Positions 7,790 through 14,524 of a stretch of 15,905 nucleotides of DNA are shown one piece after another. Numbering within the stretch: position 1 is the first letter of the stretch; each line of letters opens with the position of its first letter. This stretch comes from Deltaproteobacteria bacterium (GTDB lineage Bacteria; Desulfobacterota; Desulfobacteria; Desulfobacterales; BuS5), in NCBI GenBank assembly GCA_021157555.1, contig JAGGWL010000371.1:1-15905 (forward strand), given 5' to 3'. Under the pieces are notes generated by a model that saw only the letters and a list, made by a program, of their open reading frames with translations, was not told the DNA's origin and searched no databases. A program made the translations under genes and the position numbers.

Positions 7790-8149
7790 ATGACAAATGT
7801 AGCTATAATTCGTTGTGACAAAAATATGGATAGATGCCCTTTGACGAGCTGTTTTAAATGTCTGGCAGAAAAAAAAGAAGGCTTCGCAATTTATGACGAT
7901 TGTACTTTATGCGGTGTTTTTACTTGTAGATGTCCCGGTGATATAACAATCAATTTATCAAAAATTCTCAAGGCCAAAGGGGCTGAGGCAATTCATTTTT
8001 GCACATGCACTTTTGCTAAAAAAACAGATGAAGGATGGGTTGCCAATGATGGCGGGTTTTGTAAAAATATTGATAAAATTATTGAGCGGGTAACACAAGA
8101 AACAGGTATCCCATGTATTAAAGGGACTGCCCATCTTCCCAAGGGTTAG
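7790..8149 (+). CDS. CGGC-domain-type cysteine-rich protein
   Basis: This 119-residue protein has 12 cysteines (residues 9, 16, 21, 24, 38, 41, 46, 48, 71, 73, 91, 109). The layout matches CGGC-domain proteins of anaerobes: an N-terminal VAIIRCD, a Cys cluster, a middle CPGD, then IHFCTCTFAKK and a late GIPCIKGTAH. The name-giving CGGC is here TCRC before PGD, a visible departure. The family is thought to bind metal or an Fe-S cluster, but its function is unknown. The ATG immediately follows the MscS stop, with GGGGGAGG upstream, so the two are surely co-transcribed and probably translationally coupled. The TAG stop lies at the start of a dispersed-repeat copy. Confidence 0.8.
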   Translation: MTNVAIIRCDKNMDRCPLTSCFKCLAEKKEGFAIYDDCTLCGVFTCRCPGDITINLSKILKAKGAEAIHFCTCTFAKKTDEGWVANDGGFCKNIDKIIERVTQETGIPCIKGTAHLPKG

Positions 8150-8165
8150 GAACAAAATAACTTCC
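8148..8165 (+). repeat. Dispersed repeat copy with 6-nt deletion
   Basis: The stretch AGGAACAAAATAACTTCC is the 6588 copy lacking exactly GAGGAC, which is flanked by AC dinucleotides there. It overlaps the stop codon of the CGGC-type gene and lies 22 nt before the next gene. Confidence 0.55.
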
Positions 8166-8187
8166 AGCAAAAAAATGGCGCATTATT

Positions 8188-8727
8188 ATGATTTCTACAG
8201 TTAAACAGCAAGTAAGTATGGATGATGCAAAAGATAGGCTGATAAATTTTGCTATTAATCGTGATGATCTGAAAGATTTTCTGCAAATACTTCCGGATGA
8301 AAAAGAGATAAACCCCGTTAAAATAGAATATGAAGCACAGATATTAAAAATTATCAGTGTTGGATGGGGAATATCCTTGTTTCTTCCCGAGAGTTCACAA
8401 AAAAACGAACTGACCGAATCTTTCTGGAATGCTGTTAATGAATTTTCAGTTAGTATATCTATGGCCGCATCTTCTATAGCAGGGAAAGAAATAGATTATT
8501 TTAGTATCCTGAAAGATCGCCTTGATCAATATGTTGCCGTTTCAGGCAGATCCAAAGGAGCCGATATAGAGCCGATATCTATAATCCCCCCTGAATTTGC
8601 AAGGATTTGCGGAAATAAAGATAATATTCATGTAATAATGATAGGCAACAGAATTTTCAGTTCTGTTATCGGTGGAGTAAAGGAATATATTCTGTCGGTT
8701 GAAATTAAAAATGGAAAAAACAGATGA
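8188..8727 (+). CDS. Uncharacterised 179-aa protein, coupled to the PHP-helicase gene
   Basis: I do not recognise this protein. It is 179 residues, acidic in its first half, with no signal peptide and no clear membrane helix. A central segment (about 52-105, from ILKIISVGWGISLFLPES on) looks alpha-helical, and a C-terminal part (about 128-175, IIPPEFARICGNKDNIHVIM) suggests beta strands. Its TGA overlaps the ATG of the 1137-aa nuclease-helicase (ATGA, 4 nt), which strongly suggests translational coupling and a shared process. No good Shine-Dalgarno sequence precedes ATG 8188. An internal ATG at 8215 (MDDAKDRL) is an alternative start. A real gene is likely because of length, the overlap, and codon use similar to its neighbours. 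No function is proposed beyond the context. Confidence 0.7.
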   Translation: MISTVKQQVSMDDAKDRLINFAINRDDLKDFLQILPDEKEINPVKIEYEAQILKIISVGWGISLFLPESSQKNELTESFWNAVNEFSVSISMAASSIAGKEIDYFSILKDRLDQYVAVSGRSKGADIEPISIIPPEFARICGNKDNIHVIMIGNRIFSSVIGGVKEYILSVEIKNGKNR

Positions 8728-11700
8728 AATTTATAGCAGATCTGCACATCCATTCAAAATTTGCCATGGCCACCGCTAAAAATCTTGATCTTGAAAATCT
8801 GTATATTGCTGCCCAGTTAAAAGGTATTCAGGTTTTGGCAACCGGAGACGCCACCCATCCCGGCTGGATGGCTGAACTTAAAGAAAAGCTGGTTCCTGCT
8901 GAAAAAGGGCTTTTCAAGTTAAAAGCTGATATAGCTGAAATGTGCGATCAGCAGGTTCCAGCAGCCTGCCGGGGCATGGTTCGTTTTATTCTGGAATCCG
9001 AAATAAGTTCTATTTATAAAAAAAACGGACGAACCCGTAAAATTCATAATCTGGTTTTTCTGCCGGATTTTGCTGCAGCCGACAGATTTAACGCCCGCCT
9101 GGACAAAATAGGCAATATAAAATCAGACGGCAGACCGATCCTGGGACTTGATGCGCGGAATCTGCTTGAAATCCTTTTGGAAACCACAGGTGACGGATTT
9201 ATGATTCCGGCTCATATCTGGACGCCCTGGTTTTCTCTTTTTGGTTCTAAATCCGGTTTTGATACGATTGCGGAATGTTTTGAAGATCTCTCTTCAAACA
9301 TATTTGCCGTTGAAACAGGTCTTTCTTCAGATCCTTTAATGAACTGGAGAATTAAAGACCTTGATGGATTGACTCTTGTGTCGAATTCCGATGCGCATTC
9401 TCCCATGAAGCTGGGCAGAGAGGCCAACCTGTTTGATACGGATTTAAGCTTTGCAGCCATAAAAACCGCGTTGAAATCAGGAGATCCTGAATCATTTTTA
9501 GGAACATTTGAATTCTACCCTGAAGAAGGGAAATACTATCTTGATGGTCACCGTAAATGTGGTATATCTTTTCACCCTCAGGAGACTATTGCTGCCGGCG
9601 GAATTTGTCCGGTCTGCAAAAAGCCGTTAACCCTGGGAGTTCTATACAGGACAAATGAGCTTGCCGGACGTGCCAAAGGTGAAAAGCCTGCCCTCACACA
9701 TCCTTTTTACAGCCTTGCGCCTCTGGTTAATATCCTTTCCGAAATATTCCGCGTAGGGCCTGCAACAAAAAAAGTAGCGAAATATTACAATTCCGCGCTG
9801 GCTCAATTGGGCAGTGAATTTTCCATCCTCCATAGCTTAAAAATTACGGATATTGAAAAAGCCGGTATCCCCATTCTGGGAGAGGCTGTCAGACGTATGC
9901 GGGCCAAAGAAATACAGCTTATTCCGGGATATGACGGAGAATACGGAGTTATCAAACTTTTTAATAATATGGAGCGTGAGGAACTATTTGGCCAAAAAAC
10001 CATGTTCAGCATCCCTGATGTCATAAAAACAAATAAGGTCAAAAAAAAATTACCACTTAAAATGGTACGAAAAAAAAGAACTATTCCTGTTAAAAAAAAT
10101 AGAATTAAAGATTCAAAGAACCTCCAGACTTATAATATTTCAGGGGAGCTTAACAAGGAACAGCAAAAAGCGGTTCTGCATGAAAGCTGCCCCATTATGA
10201 TTGTGGCAGGTCCTGGTACAGGCAAAACACGAACACTTACCAGCAGGATAGCTCACCTTGTAAATAAAAAGAATGCGTTGTCTGAAAATATTCTGGCAGT
10301 TACCTTTACCATTAAAGCTGCCGAAGAGATGAGGGGCAGACTATTGGCGCTTCTTGGCGATAAATGCAGCCTTCCCGTTTGCACAACTTTCCACTCTCTT
10401 TGTTATTCTATTTTAAATGACCAGGCCGACAGCAGTAATGTTTATATCACCAGCGAGCGCGACAGAAATTATATCATCAGAATGGCTATAAGCCGTGTAG
10501 AGCGGCGTTCAGGCCGGCTCTCTCAAAGTCAAAATAATAAAATACTCAGCACGATTATATCCGCCAAACAGCAGTTACTCGGACCGGAAGATAATGCCGA
10601 ACTCCGTAAACTTATTGATAAAAAAAATATAATCGAATTTACCGCAATCTATAAAGAATATCAGCAGATCATGGAGATGCTCTCTTTATTCGATTACGAG
10701 GATCTTATTTTTCGGACAGCCCTGCTTTTCCGGAATAATCAGGATCTGCTTGAAAAATACCGCAACAGATTTAAGTATATCTTTGTGGATGAATATCAAG
10801 ATGTTAATTATGGGCAGTACCGGATAATAAGGGCGCTTTCACCTCCGGGAAAAGATCTGTGCGTGATCGGCGACCCTGATCAGTCTATTTACGGATTCAG
10901 GGGATCAGATAAAAAATATTTTCACAACTTTGTTACAGATTATCCGGATGCTGCGATTATTAAACTTACCAGAAACTACCGTTCTGTTCAGACTATTCTT
11001 GATGCTTCATACCAGGCCCTCTCACGAAAGGATGAAACATCTGAGGATTTTAGAATTTATTCTGAAATTAAGGGTAAAAAAACTATCGGAATCATAGAAA
11101 CAGGATCGGAAAAGGCCGAAGCAGTGGCAGTAGGCCGGAGAATTGAACTATTGATCGGAGGAATCGGATTTCACAGCATTGATTTTAATAAAATAGATTC
11201 TGCCTGTGAAGATTCAGCAAGAAGTTTTTCTGATTTTGCGGTGCTGTACAGAACAAACAATCAGGGCCTGATTATTGCGAACCAGCTTGAGGCAGCCGGC
11301 ATTCCATGTCAGGTTGCAAGCAGAGAGAGACTCTATGACCATAAAACCATTGCAGAACTTCTTTCTTACTTAAAAATTATGGAAAAACAGGGTACTTTTG
11401 TCGATTTAGACCGAATATTTCAAGCATGTGCTCCCGGCATAGGTGCAAAAACTCTGGAAATATTAACTGAATGGAGCATGACCAACAGTTTGACACTGCC
11501 CGATTTACTTTATAATCTTCGCCGATTTCCTGTAAAGGGAATACAGAAAAAGCAGCAGAAGCTGCTTGCTTCTTTTCTCATGAGCCTGGAAGACCTTGAA
11601 AAAGGTTTAAAAGGGATGGCTGTTGCAAAAAAGCTGGAATATATACTCAATCATACCAGTATAGCTGATTCCATACTTGATGATTCCGATGCGGAAGATA

Positions 11701-12137
11701 AGGTCATGGAGGTTATATCGTTTGCAAAAGAGTTTACGAACGATTCAAGAAAATTTTTGGTTGAAACAGCCATAGGGTCAGATACGGATCTTTACAAAGA
11801 GCACACTGAAAAAGTCTCACTTATGACCCTGCATGCAGCCAAGGGACTCGAATTCCCGGTTGTTTTCATTACAGGATGTGAAGACGGACTCATACCTTAT
11901 AAAAAATCAAAAAAACATACTCCTGATATAGAAGAGGAAAACAGGCTCTTTTTTGTCGGTATGACCCGTGCGAAAGAGATGCTTTTCCTCACATACGCAA
12001 ATAAACGCCGCATTTTCGGCAAAATGACCACCCGCAAACTTTCCCCCTTTGTAAAGGATATTGAAGAAGCTTTACAGGATCGTGAAAAACAGGCCAGACG
12101 GAAGCAACGCGGACGTAAGCAGATGCAATTATTTTGA
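8724..12137 (+). CDS. Endonuclease Q-like PHP nuclease fused to UvrD/PcrA-type helicase
   Basis: This 1137-residue protein joins two repair modules. Residues 1-425 are a PHP-domain EndoQ/TIGR00375-type nuclease. Candidate metal ligands are D6, H8, H10 (ADLHIH), D42/H45 (TGDATHPGW), E91/E93, H164 and D223/H225 (SNSDAHSP). A zinc site follows: C279, H284, C295, C298 (CGISFHP, then GICPVCKKPLTLG). The EndoQ-like GYDGEYGVIKLF is at 402-413. Residues 434-466 are a Lys/Arg-rich linker. From about 475 there is a complete SF1A helicase: Q-motif LNKEQQKAV, Walker A AGPGTGKT (495-502), TTFHSLC, DEYQD (689-693), GDPDQSIYGFRG, LTRNYRS, TLHAAKGLEFPVV (about 1035) and VGMTRAKE (about 1078). It ends in QMQLF. 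EndoQ nicks 5' of deaminated bases; coupling to unwinding is inferred. Confidence 0.93.
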   Translation: MKFIADLHIHSKFAMATAKNLDLENLYIAAQLKGIQVLATGDATHPGWMAELKEKLVPAEKGLFKLKADIAEMCDQQVPAACRGMVRFILESEISSIYKKNGRTRKIHNLVFLPDFAAADRFNARLDKIGNIKSDGRPILGLDARNLLEILLETTGDGFMIPAHIWTPWFSLFGSKSGFDTIAECFEDLSSNIFAVETGLSSDPLMNWRIKDLDGLTLVSNSDAHSPMKLGREANLFDTDLSFAAIKTALKSGDPESFLGTFEFYPEEGKYYLDGHRKCGISFHPQETIAAGGICPVCKKPLTLGVLYRTNELAGRAKGEKPALTHPFYSLAPLVNILSEIFRVGPATKKVAKYYNSALAQLGSEFSILHSLKITDIEKAGIPILGEAVRRMRAKEIQLIPGYDGEYGVIKLFNNMEREELFGQKTMFSIPDVIKTNKVKKKLPLKMVRKKRTIPVKKNRIKDSKNLQTYNISGELNKEQQKAVLHESCPIMIVAGPGTGKTRTLTSRIAHLVNKKNALSENILAVTFTIKAAEEMRGRLLALLGDKCSLPVCTTFHSLCYSILNDQADSSNVYITSERDRNYIIRMAISRVERRSGRLSQSQNNKILSTIISAKQQLLGPEDNAELRKLIDKKNIIEFTAIYKEYQQIMEMLSLFDYEDLIFRTALLFRNNQDLLEKYRNRFKYIFVDEYQDVNYGQYRIIRALSPPGKDLCVIGDPDQSIYGFRGSDKKYFHNFVTDYPDAAIIKLTRNYRSVQTILDASYQALSRKDETSEDFRIYSEIKGKKTIGIIETGSEKAEAVAVGRRIELLIGGIGFHSIDFNKIDSACEDSARSFSDFAVLYRTNNQGLIIANQLEAAGIPCQVASRERLYDHKTIAELLSYLKIMEKQGTFVDLDRIFQACAPGIGAKTLEILTEWSMTNSLTLPDLLYNLRRFPVKGIQKKQQKLLASFLMSLEDLEKGLKGMAVAKKLEYILNHTSIADSILDDSDAEDKVMEVISFAKEFTNDSRKFLVETAIGSDTDLYKEHTEKVSLMTLHAAKGLEFPVVFITGCEDGLIPYKKSKKHTPDIEEENRLFFVGMTRAKEMLFLTYANKRRIFGKMTTRKLSPFVKDIEEALQDREKQARRKQRGRKQMQLF

Positions 12138-12172
12138 AGCATCTTTACTTTAAACAATAAGGAACGAAAAAT

Positions 12173-12616
12173 ATGGAAGAAAAACTTGTTAACACTGTGA
12201 CGCTGAAGAACAATATGAAACTGAATTTCTATGATGCTTCCAAAAAAATCGCTAAAGGGCGTTATTACGTATCCCTGATTATAAGAATGGATGTTACCGT
12301 TAAACCGGAAATGTTCCCTGCTGAAGAAACACCTGGTGACAAAATACCTGATAAAATAAAAGGAGCAACTTACGGTGAAATTATCGAAGCCATAGGGGAT
12401 ATGGTAGTCTTTGAAAAGAAAAGGGAAAGAAATTTTATAAGCACAACAGATAAGGATGATATTTTCAAGGAAATGTGCGATTCTGTACTCACTCACACAT
12501 CCCTCTATTATTCCAGAGAAGATTTTCCTCAAAAATTTATTCTCAGTCAATATAGAGAACAGATTAAGGAACTGCAATGGAAAAATTTACAAAAAAAAGA
12601 AACGGGGACGCAATAA
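12173..12616 (+). CDS. Uncharacterised 147-aa protein
   Basis: I do not recognise this protein by function. It is 147 residues, charged, with no signal peptide or membrane segment. It starts 35 nt after the nuclease-helicase on the same strand. AAGGAA lies about 8 nt before the ATG, so it may be the last gene of that operon. It opens with a beta-like stretch (VNTVTLKNNMKLNFYDASKK, then GRYYVSLIIRMDVTV), has a middle segment rich in P, K and D, and ends with a helical region containing SLYYSREDFPQKFILSQY. The last residues (ETGTQ) and the TAA stop are encoded by a dispersed-repeat copy at 12600, so the natural C-terminus may have been replaced. Confidence 0.7.
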   Translation: MEEKLVNTVTLKNNMKLNFYDASKKIAKGRYYVSLIIRMDVTVKPEMFPAEETPGDKIPDKIKGATYGEIIEAIGDMVVFEKKRERNFISTTDKDDIFKEMCDSVLTHTSLYYSREDFPQKFILSQYREQIKELQWKNLQKKETGTQ

Positions 12617-12619
12617 CTT
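12600..12619 (+). repeat. Dispersed repeat copy at the 3' end of the 147-aa gene
   Basis: The sequence AAACGGGGACGCAATAACTT is a diverged copy of the GGAACGAGGACGAAATAA family. It differs mainly at GGGG for GAGG and C for A before AATAA. It supplies the last codons and stop of the upstream gene and marks the start of the gene-poor accessory stretch. Confidence 0.5.
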
Positions 12620-13234
12620 CAATTTCAAACCTTTCTGGCATATTTACCGGCAACAATTAGAAGCCAAACCATTATCTGTATTTTGCACTGATTGAGAGCA
12701 TGCTTTCCTATCCAAGTACATTATCCAAGCGTGTTGCCGATTGGAGTTGAGGACTTACTATAGGATATATTTTTAACCTGGAGGTCACTCAAAAAATTGG
12801 CTTGTGGAATTACCGGTAAACTATGCACAAAATTAGCAGGAATTTGATAATTTTTGATCTTTTCAAACAAAATTTAGATTATTTTCTTCTCGCCATTAAT
12901 TAATAATGAAGTATCGTGTTCCCCGAATTTTGAACGTTTAAAATTTGAGTTGCAAACATCTGGTTTCGACCAACAATACGGGAAGATTTAAGTTTCCCTT
13001 TCTGAACATACTGATACTCGATGTTCAAGTTTTTGAAGATGAATTTGCAAAGACTCAGCAAGGATAGTTTTTGAACGATAGAGAATGAGTCGGTTCCAAT
13101 CTCCCCATGGCTCTTCCACTCATATGTTTTCCAGATGGCATAAGTCGCGCGGCTTCGGGGGACGTTGGTAGTTTAGTTAGTTTACCCAATCAACTGAATT
13201 CCTTTGCCCGAAAGTCTTTGCGATTGATTAGGAG
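12617..13234. other. Gene-poor stretch, no recognisable gene
   Basis: About 620 nt hold no convincing gene. The best signal is a 90-codon open frame on the - strand (13172 down to the stop at 12900-12902). It begins within a GGGGGACG motif (13156-13163) and includes EWKSHGEIGTDSFS and later LKSSRIVGRNQMFATQ. It lacks an ATG near its beginning and I do not recognise it, so it could be a gene relic or chance. No promoter, RNA gene or terminator was identified. Confidence 0.3.
13156..13168 (+). repeat. GGGGGACG motif, possible RAYT end relic
   Basis: CGGGGGACGTTGG shares GGGGACGT with both ends of the intact RAYT element. It stands about 80 nt from the end motif of the decayed RAYT copy and in the same orientation. 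It may be the relic of another end, or a solitary REP-like site. Confidence 0.3.
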
Positions 13235-13251
13235 TAAGGGGGACGTCCTTA
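13235..13251. repeat. RAYT-type element end (relic)
   Basis: TAAGGGGGACGTCCTTA is a near-palindrome sharing the 10-base core GGGGACGTCC with the terminal repeats of the intact RAYT element. It lies 15 nt past the stop of the decayed RAYT, just as the intact copy's terminal repeat lies 12 nt past its transposase stop. This supports its being the 3' end of the degraded element. No matching opposite end was found near 13500-13600. Confidence 0.6.
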
Positions 13252-13265
13252 AATACTCAAATAAC

Positions 13266-13514
13266 TCAATCGTCCAGATGACAACCGGCTTCTTTCGCTA
13301 TCTTCTCTCCTCTTTTTACTGCGTAGCCCACCGCTGCAAGTGTCATGTCAAGTCTTTTTGACAAATCCGCCATTGGAATCATAAGCTCAATCGCGCACCA
13401 ATAACAGAGTAAATCCCTGGCCCGAACCCTGTTTCTTTGCCGTCCTCTTCCGGTTATATAATCCTTCTCCAAATCGAATAGTGAAGAAACTCTCTTAGCA
13501 ACCTTTTCAAAATT
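13266..13514 (-). pseudogene. C-terminal remnant of a second RAYT transposase
   Basis: The frame reads NFEKVAKRVSSLFDLEKDYI, then TGRGRQRNRVRARDLLCYW, and ends in KRGEKIAKEAGCHLDD. It aligns with the last 80 or so residues of the intact transposase at 14525-15526 (VKARDLLCYWGTREL and onward), identical at about 22 of 51 positions from V(R/K)ARDLLCYW. Only the DnaA-like helix-turn-helix C-terminus remains. The HUH catalytic domain is absent, and the sequence upstream of 13514 shows no homology. It is a distinct subfamily rather than a copy of the intact element, so an older, independent insertion that lost its 5' two thirds is likely. It cannot be an active transposase. Confidence 0.85.
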
Positions 13515-13602
13515 AAGGAGGAAACTTACGGGACATCGTGCAGAACGTACACAAAATCAAGCATGGCAGTTTCCCCGATCATTCCCTTCGACGCTTCATC
13601 TT

Positions 13603-14193
13603 CTACGCCCATACCTCACGCAAATCTATCTTTAACCCTTCAAGAGCCCTGCTTTCAAGAGCGTCACTTTCAGTCAGATATTCCGGCTTGCCATATTTTA
13701 CTCCCTCAAGGTGGTAGACCATGACATACTTTGCATCAGGATTAACAATCCAATATTCTTTGACGCCATGCTTTTCATAAAGCAACAGTTTTTCGGTCTG
13801 ATCTTTATAGGATGTAGAGGGGGACAATATCTCGACCGTAATATCCGGCGCGCCAAGACATCCCCGTTTATCAAGCTTATTCTGGTCACATACTACAAGA
13901 ATATCCGGCTGCACAACGGTTTCTATCTCTTCATCGGACTCATCTTCAGTTTCTACAAGTCGCACATCAAAAGGAGCCGCAAAAGCCTTACATTGTTTAT
14001 CCTTTAGAAAATCATACAATATACCTGATAATTTAAAAGAAATGCCCTGATGTTCAGTACTCGGCGCAGGAGACATATCATAGGCCACGCCTTCTATTAT
14101 CTCCCATCTCTCATCATCAGGCCAGGAAAGATAATCTGCATAACTGAATTTTTCATCTGATTTTTCATTTAACTTTTCAGCTAATGGGACCAT
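13603..14193 (-). CDS. Uma2-family (DUF820) PD-(D/E)XK endonuclease-like protein
   Basis: This 196-residue protein is the normal length for Uma2/DUF820. It shows the family series: YLSWPDDERWEIIEGVAYDM near the start (E31/E34), VVQPDILVVCD (D97), VEILSPSTSYKDQTEKLLLY (E121, K135), and then KEYWIVNPDAKYVMVY. These fit a restriction-endonuclease fold with an intact catalytic set. The biological role is not established; the family is abundant and mobile-element-associated. GAGGTGA lies 5 nt before the ATG, a good ribosome binding site. The gene stands alone between a decayed RAYT and an intact RAYT element, in keeping with an accessory region. A GGGGGAC motif near 13820 is inside its coding sequence. 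Confidence 0.92.
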   Translation of the reverse strand: MVPLAEKLNEKSDEKFSYADYLSWPDDERWEIIEGVAYDMSPAPSTEHQGISFKLSGILYDFLKDKQCKAFAAPFDVRLVETEDESDEEIETVVQPDILVVCDQNKLDKRGCLGAPDITVEILSPSTSYKDQTEKLLLYEKHGVKEYWIVNPDAKYVMVYHLEGVKYGKPEYLTESDALESRALEGLKIDLREVWA

Positions 14194-14491
14194 TTTTTCA
14201 CCTCACAGGGCAGAATTAATGACAGCGTTAAAAGAAGAAGGGAGAAAATTAATACTATTGGATGTGTGTGTTTTGAGTTTTTTACTGTCACAACAACCCC
14301 CGATAAAACCCGATTGTCATTTTGATAGCAGGAACTTATAAATTTTATTATAGCTTATAGACCGATTTCCCCTGGAACGTCAAGAAGTTTACCCATGCCC
14401 TTCTAATTCCCATAGAGGGGATTTTGATATTTATGGCGTAATAAAAAAATGCGTGTGTCAAAGGGGGACAGGGTTGAATTGAGGGGCAATT
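14194..14491. other. Intergenic region upstream of the Uma2 gene
   Basis: No gene or RNA was recognised. It must hold the Uma2 promoter (- strand) but no convincing -35/-10 pair was found. An AGGGGGACAGGG motif at 14462-14473 shares GGGGAC with the RAYT end 20 nt to its right, so stacked or nested element ends are possible. Confidence 0.35.
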
Positions 14492-14513
14492 TAGGGGACG
14501 TCCATTGAAATAT
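14492..14513 (+). repeat. Left terminal inverted repeat of the RAYT element
   Basis: It starts TAGGGGACGTCCATTGA and pairs with 15565-15586 with one mismatch at base 17. It lies 12 nt beyond the transposase stop codon. Confidence 0.85.
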
Positions 14514-14524
14514 CATTTGATTTA

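Noticed and set aside
8175..8204. Nine-codon reading frame just before the 179-aa gene
   Set aside because: No ribosome binding site and no sign of conservation; it overlaps the start of the next gene by chance.
11897..12577. 226-codon - strand ORF across the helicase 3' end and the next gene
   Set aside because: It is antisense to two + strand genes, one with conserved helicase motifs VGMTRAKE and the clamp-like tail; its sequence is Phe/Ser/Ile-rich as expected for a shadow frame.
13526..13582. 18-residue - strand frame (MIGETAMLDFVYVLHDVP) after the Uma2 gene
   Set aside because: Too short, only a weak upstream site, and no recognisable homology; at most a gene relic.
13816..13826. GGGGGAC motif as another RAYT end
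   Set aside because: It lies inside the conserved SPSTS region of the Uma2 gene, where coding constraint explains it.
14401..14425. TTCCCATAGAGGGGAT as a terminator hairpin
   Set aside because: The stem is only about four pairs with mismatches and lacks a T-run on the relevant strand.
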